Source: an uncultured Bacteroidales bacterium (GTDB lineage: Bacteria > Bacteroidota > Bacteroidia > Bacteroidales > UBA932). Taken from it: a stretch of DNA of 33,994 bases. Every line of letters starts with the position of its first letter. Position 1 is the first letter of the stretch. The position numbers and the translations under genes are program-made. The notes beneath the pieces are model-generated. The model was not told the DNA's origin, ran no database searches, and worked only from the letters and a program-made list of their open reading frames with translations. Below are positions 1-7,372 of the stretch, in pieces. The stretch lies in contig CAJUEK010000016.1 of NCBI GenBank assembly GCA_910585445.1, positions 1 to 33,994 on the forward strand. Reading direction: 5' to 3'.

Positions 1-2
1 TG

Positions 3-95
3 TCCGTGATGTATTTCTTCGTCAGAGAAGAGGATGTCGAATTGTTTGACCGCATCTTGGACAATGTTAAGATAAGTCCCCATGACCGTCAGTGA
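3..95 (+). CDS. 3' end of an unidentified protein (partial)
   Basis: An open frame enters from the left edge and ends at a TGA at 93-95. The visible 30 residues (starting SVMYFFVREEDVELF, ending SPHDRQ) are charged and helix-like, with no motif I recognise. A good intrinsic terminator lies 35 bases downstream, which supports this being a genuine gene end. The function cannot be inferred from so short a piece. Confidence 0.5.
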   Translation, partial: SVMYFFVREEDVELFDRILDNVKISPHDRQ

Positions 96-129
96 CTATC
101 CTTGTTGTTTTAACGCAACAATCTTGTAT

Positions 130-168
130 TCCCTGCCGTGTCCATCAACGATGGCAGGGATATTTTTA
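130..168 (+). terminator. Intrinsic terminator after the partial gene
   Basis: An 8-bp perfect stem (TCCCTGCC at 130-137, GGCAGGGA at 153-160) is followed by TATTTTTATAT. It sits just after the stop at 95 and just before the RHS-like remnant, so the remnant is probably not transcribed from the left. Confidence 0.7.
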
Positions 169-177
169 TATGTAATA

Positions 178-363
178 TTCTACCGTTTCAACGGCAAGGA
201 GTCCCAGGAGTTCGCGGGCCTTCTGTACCTCGACTACAGCGCAAGGTTCTACCATCCTTTGTCCTCCCGCTGGACTACGCTGGATCCTATGGAAGAAAAG
301 TATTACTCTGTCAGTCCGTATATGTTTTGTACAGGAAATCTTGAGACTTGGAGAAAAGCATAA
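178..363 (+). pseudogene. Degenerate RHS repeat-associated core fragment
   Basis: The frame from about 181 reads YRFNGKESQE, then LDYSARFYHPLSSRWTTLDP, then EEKYYSVSPYMFCTGN. This matches the conserved RHS repeat-associated core, whose usual form is YNGKE..., YDYGARxYDPxxGRWxxxDP, EKYYxxSPYxYxxNNP. Family proteins are very large and carry this core just before a variable toxic C-terminal domain. Here only about 55 residues remain. There is no upstream YD-repeat region, and after the CTGN position the frame runs into a stop at 361-363 without the usual DPDG motif. I read it as a remnant left by deletion or recombination. It has no start or promoter of its own. Confidence 0.65.
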
Positions 364-714
364 TATAAAGTCGGAAATTTGGCAGCCATATCTTGACAAT
401 TGTGTGGCGGTAAGGAATCCTGTGCTGGTGATGAAGAAAATATGAGTGTGGCGTCTATGTGGCAATTGTCCGATTCTGTAAAGAATGTGTATTTCGCTTA
501 CAAATTCCCATTGTCATGCATTTGATTACACATCTTGTTGACATAATGTGTGAGAATAATTTGTTTTTTTATTTTTTATTTTGTAATATTGCTACATAAT
601 AAATGTAGAATTGCGGTATATCGTAATTAGTGGTTTTCTGTGTGAATAGTATTTTGTTTCAGATATATAATTCTGTCACAAACATTTTATATAAACCTAC
701 AAAATTACATTATT
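364..714. other. AT-rich intergenic stretch, no gene
   Basis: 351 bases without a supportable gene. The right half (from about 530) is strikingly AT-rich and probably holds the promoter of the lipoprotein gene at 715. A near-match to the Bacteroidetes -7 box (TATTTTG) occurs around 648-655, but I do not consider it secure. Confidence 0.4.
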
Positions 715-1395
715 ATGAGATTTGTTTTATTATCAATGCTGATTGTTGCATTAGGTCTGACTTCTTGTCAGAAAAATGCAGACATGATGTCTAAGCAAGA
801 ACAATTACATTCTTCTGAGGACTGTTCATCTGATGCTATTGCTTCATTAATTAAATTAGTTAATGAAATTTGGGAGATAAAACCAACGGCTTCGTATGAA
901 GAAGTTGAGAGTTTCGTGTGGGATAAGTTCGGTAATCAAATTTCTGAGACGAAAAGTGACATATCGTACGAAGTCTCTCAATATGCTTTTGAAGTATTAA
1001 GCCAAATGCAAATAGTGGATCCGTCAGATTATATGACAAAAGACAATTATATTGCATCTCTCAATATGATAATTGATACTAATGCTGATAATTTGACAGA
1101 GTATGAAAAGAATGCTCTCTATCTCACTGTTATTGTTTCCAGTGAAATAATTGAATTAAAATATGGGGGTGGGACACCATTGACAAAAGCGGAATGGTGG
1201 GATAATACAAAAGCATGGGTAGAACGGCAATGGGATGATTGGGGGAAATGCGCAGCAGGAATAGTTGGTGGTGCTGGAGGCGGCTTTTTAGGTGGTGCGG
1301 CAGCTGGATCTGCTGTTCCATGGCTTGGGACGGTCGTTGGTGGTGTGGTTGGTGGTATATCAGGAGGACTTGGAGGTGCAGCAGCGGCATGTTAA
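715..1395 (+). CDS. Lipoprotein with C-terminal glycine-zipper, bacteriocin-like tail
   Basis: 226 residues. Residues 1-17 form a lipoprotein signal ending in the lipobox LTSC, so Cys18 is the likely lipidated residue. Residues about 38-150 are mainly helical and charged. From 151 the chain has GGG, a Trp-rich amphipathic segment (AEWWDNTKAWVERQWDDWGK) and a hydrophobic tail of GG/AxxxG repeats (180-225) bracketed by Cys179 and Cys226. Such paired-Cys, GxxxG-rich tails are typical of class IIb (Blp-like) bacteriocin peptides and of glycine-zipper membrane proteins; this is a resemblance, not an assignment. The gene is much more AT-rich than the arginine cluster next to it, suggesting acquisition. 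A 58-residue membrane protein follows after one base. Alternatives are an ordinary glycine-zipper envelope lipoprotein or a contact-dependent toxin of the outer membrane. Confidence 0.75.
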   Translation: MRFVLLSMLIVALGLTSCQKNADMMSKQEQLHSSEDCSSDAIASLIKLVNEIWEIKPTASYEEVESFVWDKFGNQISETKSDISYEVSQYAFEVLSQMQIVDPSDYMTKDNYIASLNMIIDTNADNLTEYEKNALYLTVIVSSEIIELKYGGGTPLTKAEWWDNTKAWVERQWDDWGKCAAGIVGGAGGGFLGGAAAGSAVPWLGTVVGGVVGGISGGLGGAAAAC

Positions 1396-1396
1396 T

Positions 1397-1573
1397 ATGA
1401 AAACTTGTCATAAGCTGACGGTTTTTAATACTGTCTATATTATTACGATGCTTATGCTGTCGCTTCTGATGATTGATGGAATAATCGGCAGGAGCATAGC
1501 AGCTTTAGTATATCTGTTTTCTATCTTTTTTGTAACTATTTGCTATGGATTCTTGCGTAGAAAGTACATGTAG
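1397..1573 (+). CDS. Small two-helix membrane protein, candidate partner or immunity protein
   Basis: 58 residues starting with ATG one base after the lipoprotein stop, so the two are probably translationally coupled. Two hydrophobic segments are visible (about residues 8-28, containing IITMLMLSLLM, and 34-54, containing ALVYLFSIFFVTICYGF), followed by a basic end, RRKYM. There is no recognised domain. Bacteriocin immunity proteins are often small membrane proteins encoded just after the toxin, so that role is possible, but this is inference from position and size only. It shares the AT-rich composition of the upstream gene. Confidence 0.6.
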   Translation: MKTCHKLTVFNTVYIITMLMLSLLMIDGIIGRSIAALVYLFSIFFVTICYGFLRRKYM

Positions 1574-1591
1574 ATAGGTTGTAAATAAAAA

Positions 1592-1638
1592 AAAGAGGGT
1601 GACTGGATCTGTCCTTAGACATTTTAGCCACCCTCTTT
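1592..1638. terminator. Inverted repeat, probable bidirectional terminator
   Basis: AAAGAGGGTG (1592-1601) pairs perfectly with CACCCTCTTT (1629-1638). Read on the minus strand the stem is followed by a T-rich run (the complement of TAAATAAAAAAA at 1583-1594); read on the plus strand by a pyrimidine-rich tract. It closes the lipoprotein pair at 1573 and may also stop leftward read-through. Confidence 0.6.
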
Positions 1639-1872
1639 CCTCTTTGGGTCTATAAGCACAATGCCTGACAACCTTTCGTGAAGCATAAATAACTATCACT
1701 TAACGTTCTGCTGAAAAACGATTCCCCTGAACCTGGGAACTTTTTTACCATAGGATTGATCATTACGCCATTATGCTCCCCCCCACATACACACACAATC
1801 TGGCAGCTGTAAGTTTGTACCTGAAATGCCATCCCTCATAGAGCTATACGCAATGCCAATAAGAAAATAAAT
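1639..1872. other. Intergenic, no gene seen
   Basis: Between the two inverted repeats I find no gene with family resemblance, start context or coding character. Short overlapping open frames on the minus strand look accidental. Confidence 0.4.
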
Positions 1873-1917
1873 CATAAGGTCTCCAAGCCAATGCAAGATT
1901 GGTTTGGAGACCTTATG
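1873..1917. terminator. Terminator of the argF'BEH transcript
   Basis: A long near-perfect palindrome: CATAAGGTCTCCAA at 1873-1886 pairs with TTGGAGACCTTATG at 1904-1917, and inner GCCAAT/ATTGG bases extend the stem. On the minus strand it lies 49 bases past the argH stop and is followed by ATTTATTTTCTT, as expected for an intrinsic terminator. It could also work in the other direction. Confidence 0.8.
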
Positions 1918-1966
1918 TTTCAAATTGTGCTCTGGCAGCCGGCATATGCCAAGCAAGAAAGCCCTG

Positions 1967-3334
1967 TCAGCAGAAGTCCGCCGCCTTTTCCATCTTGGCC
2001 TTTATCTGCTCCGTGCACAGGTTGCCGAGACTGCCTATATGCGTGTGGTTCAGGCTTTGGGCGGTCAGCCCCGCGTGTCCGGTTTCTGATGTCGGGCTGC
2101 CGGCATTGCATCCTTCAGTTGTGCATCCGGAAGGCTTGTAATGGAAACGCCCTTCGTTAACCTCAATTCCCACGCTGCGGTAGGCATCTCTGAAAGGCAT
2201 TCCGTTAAGCGTGCGCCTGTTCACTTCTTCCACGGTGAAAAGATGCTCATACAGAGACGAGTCAAGGATATCCTTTTTTATTATGATGTGCTGCAGCATG
2301 TAGTCTGCCATGAACAGACTCTTGTGCATCAGTTCAAGGGCAGGGAAAAGTATGTCCTTGAGCAGCTGGAAATCACGGTGATACCCGTGAGGCATGTTGC
2401 TGCACAGCAGGCTGATTTCATTTTCCGTGGACATTATCCTGTTGCAATTGCCACGCATTATCTCCCATACGTCAGGATTCTTCTTATGTGGCATGATGCT
2501 GGAGCCTGTGGTCAGCTCATCCGGGAATTTTATGAAACCATAATTCGGACACATGTACATGCAGCAGTCTGCCGCGAATTTGTTGAGCGTGAGAGCTATG
2601 GCTCCCATGGCTGAAGCTACGGCCCTTTCCGTCCTTCCGCGGCTCAGCTGTGCTGCGACGGCATTGTATTCGGGCTGTGCGAAACCGAGGAGTTCCGTGG
2701 TCATCATCCGGTCAAGCGGAAACGAACTTCCGTATCCCGCTGCGGAGCCCAATGGATTCATGTCTGTCACGGCATATGCCCCGCGGAGAATGTACATGTC
2801 ATCAGCAAGGGCTTCTGCATATGCGCCGAACCATAGCCCGAAAGATGAAGGCATGGCTATCTGGCCGTGCGTATAGCCCGGAAGCAGGACATTCTTGTAT
2901 TTCTCGCTCAAGTCCTGCATTGTTTTGAACAGGGACAGTACCTCTTCGCGTATCTTTCCAACCTCCTCTTTCAGGAATAGCTTGATATCTACAAGCACCT
3001 GGTCGTTGCGCGAACGGCCGGAATGTATCTTCTTGCCGATGTCGCCGAGCCTGCGTGTCAGCAGAAGTTCGATTTGTGAATGTATGTCCTCCACATCGTC
3101 CTCCAGGATGAATGTTCCGGACTCTATTTCCTCAAGTATCCTGTCAAGTCCTTCCGTGAGGGTCGCCAGCTCGTCCCCGGACAGCAGTCCTATGGATTGC
3201 AGCATCCTGATGTGTGCCTTTGACCCGTTGGCGTCATGTCTGGCCAGCCTGAGATCAAGAATGCGGTCGTTGCCTACCGTGAAGTTTTCCACAAGGTCAG
3301 TGGCCTGTGTCCCTTTGCTCCATAAAGTGCTCAT
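1967..3334 (-). CDS. argH: Argininosuccinate lyase
   Basis: Splits argininosuccinate into arginine and fumarate, the last step of arginine synthesis, in the cytosol. With the start at MSTLWSKG the protein has 455 residues, close to the family norm; a longer frame to 3376 adds 14 residues with no family resemblance. Visible landmarks are HSGRSRNDQ (104-112), PGYTHGQIAMPSS (152-164) with the catalytic-region His156, and the fumarate-lyase signature GSSIMPHKKN (277-286) on the flexible catalytic loop. Residues about 400-426 form a Cys/Gly/Thr-rich insertion, absent from the Bacteroides homologues I recall, just before the conserved HTHIGSLGNL end. It is last in the argF'-argB-argE-argH block, 34 bases after argE. 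Confidence 0.95.
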   Translation of the reverse strand: MSTLWSKGTQATDLVENFTVGNDRILDLRLARHDANGSKAHIRMLQSIGLLSGDELATLTEGLDRILEEIESGTFILEDDVEDIHSQIELLLTRRLGDIGKKIHSGRSRNDQVLVDIKLFLKEEVGKIREEVLSLFKTMQDLSEKYKNVLLPGYTHGQIAMPSSFGLWFGAYAEALADDMYILRGAYAVTDMNPLGSAAGYGSSFPLDRMMTTELLGFAQPEYNAVAAQLSRGRTERAVASAMGAIALTLNKFAADCCMYMCPNYGFIKFPDELTTGSSIMPHKKNPDVWEIMRGNCNRIMSTENEISLLCSNMPHGYHRDFQLLKDILFPALELMHKSLFMADYMLQHIIIKKDILDSSLYEHLFTVEEVNRRTLNGMPFRDAYRSVGIEVNEGRFHYKPSGCTTEGCNAGSPTSETGHAGLTAQSLNHTHIGSLGNLCTEQIKAKMEKAADFC

Positions 3335-3368
3335 GATGAATTTGCTTCTTTTGTTTTTTTGTCCGTCT

Positions 3369-4526
3369 TCAGGCACGGCCGGCTATGCGTCCGAATGCCT
3401 TTATGAAATTTATATATCCTCTGATTCCGTCTTCTATCTCGCTGACAAGCACGAACTCGTCGGCCTTATGCGAACGTGCCGAATCTCCGGGGCCCATCTT
3501 TATTGCATCACATCCTATCCTCATCCAGTCTGAGGTCGTCGGAGATGAAAACGTTTCCGTTCCTGTCACGGTTGCGGCCTCAAGCAGAGGTGAGCCATCC
3601 CTTGTCGCGCTCGACCGGTTTTCCAAGTTGCGCGCGTTCAGCCTGCTTCTGCAGATGCTTTGCAGCTCATTGAGGATTTCCGCGTTGGAATACTCGTCAG
3701 TCGGCCTGATGTCTATGACAAAGCTGCATTTGTCCGGTATGACATTATGTGCGGTTCCTGCATTTATCTGGGTTACATTCAGGTTTACCTTTCCCATCAT
3801 GCGTGAGACCTTTCCGAATGCATGGCCGCGTATCTTGGCGATATCTTCAATTGCGATATAAACCGCGTTTATCCCCTCGTTTCTTGCCGCATGCCCGCTT
3901 GCTCCATATGCACATGCGTCTATTACAAGTAGGCCCCTTTCGGATGTGGCTGCTTTCATCTGTGTCGGTTCGCCTACTATGGCATGTCTGATGTGACTCA
4001 GTCTCTTGTGCCATAGGCTGCGCATTCCGCCTTGTCCGGACCTTTCTTCTTCGCATGTAAGCGCGAGTGTCAGATTGATTCTCTCATGGCATTCTGACTG
4101 CTTCAGTGAACTTTCAACAAAATGTATGAATGCCGCAATCATCGCTACTGCTGATGCGCCGTCGTCATTACTTCCGAGTCCGGCCACAACCTCTTCGGGC
4201 TGCAACTCCCTGCCTGTCATTGTGCTGATTCTCTTTGCCGCTTCTGCCTGGTCAGGAATGTACGGGTCGAAACTGTATTCCGGTGCCGGTGCTACAGTGT
4301 CAATGTGGGCGCAGAGCATCAAAGCTGGAGCGGACGGGTCTGTAATGTGCTCTGCCACAATGTTGTTGCCTATAAGCTCATGCCGGATGCCATTGCTGTT
4401 CAACCACGCGCTTATATGGGAACATACTTCCTGCTCACAGAATGATACCGACTTTATTGCAATCATTTCCCTGAGCAGGGCAGTGGCTGAGGCTGTCATG
4501 CCTTTAATTTCGTCAGTGCAGTTCAT
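3369..4526 (-). CDS. argE: M20 family N-acyl-ornithine/citrulline deacylase
   Basis: A zinc-dependent M20 amidohydrolase that removes the N-acyl group from the arginine intermediate. Because this cluster has a carbamoyltransferase that acts on the acylated substrate, the natural substrate is probably N-acyl-citrulline (N-succinyl, see argF'), not acetylornithine; that is inference. M20 landmarks are all visible: CAHIDTV (first metal His and catalytic Asp), GLGSNDDG (bridging Asp), TCEEERSGQGG (Glu pair), VGEPTQ, and the late metal His in DSARSHKADEF. An insertion of about 15 residues precedes GLGSND. The start at 4526 (385 residues) overlaps the argB end by 14 bases, implying translational coupling; the next ATG at 4499 (376 residues) is equally compatible with the family. 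Confidence 0.9.
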   Translation of the reverse strand: MNCTDEIKGMTASATALLREMIAIKSVSFCEQEVCSHISAWLNSNGIRHELIGNNIVAEHITDPSAPALMLCAHIDTVAPAPEYSFDPYIPDQAEAAKRISTMTGRELQPEEVVAGLGSNDDGASAVAMIAAFIHFVESSLKQSECHERINLTLALTCEEERSGQGGMRSLWHKRLSHIRHAIVGEPTQMKAATSERGLLVIDACAYGASGHAARNEGINAVYIAIEDIAKIRGHAFGKVSRMMGKVNLNVTQINAGTAHNVIPDKCSFVIDIRPTDEYSNAEILNELQSICRSRLNARNLENRSSATRDGSPLLEAATVTGTETFSSPTTSDWMRIGCDAIKMGPGDSARSHKADEFVLVSEIEDGIRGYINFIKAFGRIAGRA

Positions 4527-5397
4527 CCGTACTGGTTTTTGCGTGTCCTGTAAGCACCGTCCCGATGTCTCTGAGGAGATTCCTTGCATGTTTGATTGTC
4601 ACTCTGGATACTCCGGAGCTGATGGCTTTGAATGCTCCTGACAGCTTCGGTATCATGCCGTCCGCTATCTTTCCCTCAGCGCGAAGCCTGCTGAACATCT
4701 CATTGTCCATTTCCGGGATTATGCTTGAATCATCGTCACGGTCGTAAAGCACACCGTCCTTCTCAAAACAGAATGTCAGTTCCACTTCATCATGTCCGGT
4801 GGCATCCGTAGTGCTATGTCCGGCCAGGGCTATGGCAACGGAAGACGCTATGGTGTCCGCATTGGTATTCAGCAGATTGCCGTTCCCGTCATGATTGATG
4901 GCGCACAATACCGGCACGATGCCTGCATCAATGAGCATATGGAGGAAACCTGCATTCACACCGGACGCATCCACATCACCGACATATCCGTAATCAACCA
5001 TCCGGAACTCATCCGGGCTTGGGCTTGCTTCATTTCCGGGCAGTGCTGCAGCCGCTACTTTTATCGGTGGACGCTTCTTTGCGCAGATTGCATTGCCGTC
5101 AGCACCGCTGAGTCCTGCCGCATTGCATCCTTCAGCCTGAAGAAGAGCCACGATGTGCTTGCTGCACCACCCTGCATAGGCCATTGTAACTACCTGGAGC
5201 GTCTGGGCATCAGTCACCCGCCGTCCCTCAATCATGACCGGAGTCATCCCGAGGTCTTTCTGCAGCCGGCTTGCCATGACGCCTCCGCCATGCACCAGCA
5301 CTTTCTTGCCTGGCATTGAGGCAAAGTCTTTCACGAACGCACGGAGCATGTCCGGGTTTTCGACAACATTGCCTCCTATTTTGACTACATGTATCAT
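4513..5397 (-). CDS. argB: N-acylglutamate kinase
   Basis: Phosphorylates the gamma-carboxyl of N-acylglutamate (N-acetyl or, in the Bacteroides-type pathway, N-succinyl). An amino-acid-kinase fold is shown by the N-terminal VVKIGGNVVE (catalytic Lys6 and the first glycine loop), VLVHGGGVMASR (from 33, second glycine loop) and GRRVTD, the binding-site loop. At 294 residues it is somewhat longer than typical ArgB because of a mid-protein segment (about 105-135) and charged segments near 200-225. It starts 12 bases after the argF' stop and overlaps argE, so it belongs to the argF'BEH transcript. Confidence 0.93.
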   Translation of the reverse strand: MIHVVKIGGNVVENPDMLRAFVKDFASMPGKKVLVHGGGVMASRLQKDLGMTPVMIEGRRVTDAQTLQVVTMAYAGWCSKHIVALLQAEGCNAAGLSGADGNAICAKKRPPIKVAAAALPGNEASPSPDEFRMVDYGYVGDVDASGVNAGFLHMLIDAGIVPVLCAINHDGNGNLLNTNADTIASSVAIALAGHSTTDATGHDEVELTFCFEKDGVLYDRDDDSSIIPEMDNEMFSRLRAEGKIADGMIPKLSGAFKAISSGVSRVTIKHARNLLRDIGTVLTGHAKTSTDELH

Positions 5398-5409
5398 TGC
5401 TGTACTGAA

Positions 5410-6363
5410 TTAAAGCTCCTTGAGAATCTCTTTCAGCACCGCCTGTGCAGACACGACCCTGTTGGCGGCTTCCGGTATGACGATTGACTGCGGGCTTTCA
5501 ATCACTTCGTCAGTCACTATCATGTTTCTGCGCACAGGCAGGCAGTGCATGAAGAACGCGTTGTCCGTAAGAGCCATCTTCCCTGCATCTACTGTCCAGC
5601 TCCTGTCCGTGCTGAGCACCTTCCCGTAATTTTCCCCCTCATATGCCGACCAGTTTTTGGCATATATGAAATCCGCTCCCTCAAACGCCTTTTCCTGGTC
5701 ATATTCCACATGGGCCTTGCCAACGAATGCCGGGTCAAGCTCATATCCCTCCGGATGAGTTATGACAAAATCATATCGAGCCCAATTCATTCCCTCCGCA
5801 AATGAGTTCGGTACGGCCTGCGGGAGCGCTTTCGGGTGCGGAGCCCATGTCAGCACCACTTTGGGCCTGTCCTTTTTCTTGAATTCTTCTATTGTTATAA
5901 GGTCAGCGAAAGTCTGGAGAGGATGCCTGGTGGCCGCTTCCATGCTGAAAACCGGTTTGCCTGAATATCTTATGAACTGGTTGAGGATGATTTCTGCGTA
6001 GTCGCCGTCCCTGTCCGTGAGATTGGCGAATGCGCGCACTCCTATTATGTCGCAGTAGCATCCCATTACAGGAATTGCCTCAAGGAGATGTTCCGGCTTG
6101 TCTCCGTCCATTATGACGCCCCGCTCTGTCTCAAGCTTCCATGCTCCCTGGTTCACGTCCAGGACGATTACGTTCATGCCGAGGTTCATCGCTGCTTTCT
6201 GGGTGCTTAGCCTTGTGCGCAGGCTTGAATTGAAGAATATCATCAGCAGGGTCCTGTTCCTGCCGAGTTCCTGGTCCGCAAACGGGTTCTGCTTTACGTA
6301 TCTTGCCGCTTCGAGTGCCTTTGAAAGGTCTCCGAGCTGGGTTATTGATGTGAAATGTCTCAT
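5410..6363 (-). CDS. argF': N-succinyl-L-ornithine carbamoyltransferase
   Basis: Transfers carbamoyl phosphate onto N-acylated ornithine to give N-acyl-citrulline. The start MRHFTSITQLGDL gives 317 residues, essentially the length of the Bacteroides fragilis enzyme as I recall it; the longer frame to 6495 runs into the transporter promoter region. Family landmarks are FNSSLRTRLSTQKAA (carbamoyl-phosphate site, 44-58), LETERGVIMDGDKPEHL (77-93), MEAATRHPLQ, and FMHCLPVRRNM near the end. Residue 90, in DGDKP, is Pro, the residue reported to set succinyl-ornithine preference; acetylornithine enzymes have Glu there. It leads the argF'-B-E-H block. Its 5' untranslated region overlaps a promoter for the divergent transporter. 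Confidence 0.95.
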   Translation of the reverse strand: MRHFTSITQLGDLSKALEAARYVKQNPFADQELGRNRTLLMIFFNSSLRTRLSTQKAAMNLGMNVIVLDVNQGAWKLETERGVIMDGDKPEHLLEAIPVMGCYCDIIGVRAFANLTDRDGDYAEIILNQFIRYSGKPVFSMEAATRHPLQTFADLITIEEFKKKDRPKVVLTWAPHPKALPQAVPNSFAEGMNWARYDFVITHPEGYELDPAFVGKAHVEYDQEKAFEGADFIYAKNWSAYEGENYGKVLSTDRSWTVDAGKMALTDNAFFMHCLPVRRNMIVTDEVIESPQSIVIPEAANRVVSAQAVLKEILKEL

Positions 6364-6380
6364 AATACAAATTAAATTCT

Positions 6381-6388
6381 TATTTTTG
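6381..6388 (+). promoter_or_regulatory. Bacteroidetes -7 box for the EamA transporter
   Basis: TATTTTTG, an exact TAnnTTTG match, lies 55 bases before the transporter start. No good -33 TTTG is seen 19-20 bases upstream. The box lies in the 5' leader of the oppositely oriented argF'. Confidence 0.5.
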
Positions 6389-6443
6389 CCGCCCTTAAAC
6401 CGCGGCCGCCTCTTGTGTGCGGCTGCCTTTTGACTGACATTCA

Positions 6444-7352
6444 ATGCCGACAAAAAAACAGCAGCGTACCGGGCATCTTGCCCTTTTAGGTTCAAATGTT
6501 ATATGGGGCGTCATGGCCCCTGTGTCCAAATTCGTCCTCGCGGGCGGAATAATCTCCTCGGCTCTCCTGACCGATTTGCGCATACTTGCCGGCACTGTCC
6601 TGTTCTGGATTGCCTCCCTGTTCACAAAACGGGAGAAAGTTGACAAGAAAGATTATCTCAAGCTTTTCGGTGCGGCTTTGTTTTCCACAACGCTCAACCA
6701 GATATGCTATGTCAAGGGCGTTTCCCTCACTTCTCCGGTAGATGCCACAATCTGCACATCTACTCTTCCCATCTGGACCATGCTCATGGCGGCTGCCTGG
6801 CTCCGTGAACCTGTCACCGGAAAAAAGGCGGGCGGCGTGCTGCTTGGCCTTTGCGGTGCCCTCATACTTGTGCTTTTCGGCGTGCATTCCGCTTCTGGCA
6901 GCACTTCCAATCTCTTGGGTGACATCCTGTGCCTGCTTTCACAGGTCTGCTACGGAGTGTATCTCGTGTTTTTCCAGGACATAATCCGGAAATATTCTCC
7001 GGTCACCCTCATGAAGTGGAAATATACCTTTGCGGCCATGATGCTCCTGCCGTTCTCTTTCCGGGACTTCTCCGGAGTGCAGTGGGCCTCGCTTCCTTTT
7101 GAGCAGTGGGCCGGACTGGGCTATGTGCTGCTTTTCGGTACATTCCTGAGCTATCTCATGGTGCCGCTCGGACAGAAATATCTGCGCCCTACGCTTGTAG
7201 CCATGTACAATTATCTCCAGCCTGTGGCCGCGGCCGCCGTGGCGATAATGTGGGGGCTTGACACGTTCAGCATTGTCAAAGTAGTTGCAGTTGCACTGAT
7301 TTTTGCCGGAGTGCTTCTTGTCAACAGGAGCAAGGCGGCAGAAAGCCGGTAA
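6444..7352 (+). CDS. EamA (DMT superfamily) transporter
   Basis: 302 residues with about ten hydrophobic helices in two repeated EamA halves (roughly 10-140 and 155-295). The N-terminal NVIWGVMAPVSKFVL and the second-half LCLLSQVCYGVYLVF segments are typical of the family. DMT/EamA members move metabolites or amino acids across the inner membrane, often outward. The substrate cannot be read from sequence; its place between the two arginine blocks makes an amino acid or pathway intermediate plausible (inference). It is the only plus-strand gene in the arginine cluster, starting 80 bases from argF' and ending 20 bases before the argD stop. Confidence 0.9.
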   Translation: MPTKKQQRTGHLALLGSNVIWGVMAPVSKFVLAGGIISSALLTDLRILAGTVLFWIASLFTKREKVDKKDYLKLFGAALFSTTLNQICYVKGVSLTSPVDATICTSTLPIWTMLMAAAWLREPVTGKKAGGVLLGLCGALILVLFGVHSASGSTSNLLGDILCLLSQVCYGVYLVFFQDIIRKYSPVTLMKWKYTFAAMMLLPFSFRDFSGVQWASLPFEQWAGLGYVLLFGTFLSYLMVPLGQKYLRPTLVAMYNYLQPVAAAAVAIMWGLDTFSIVKVVAVALIFAGVLLVNRSKAAESR

Positions 7353-7372
7353 TCTTGTCAGTACTCCTCTTC

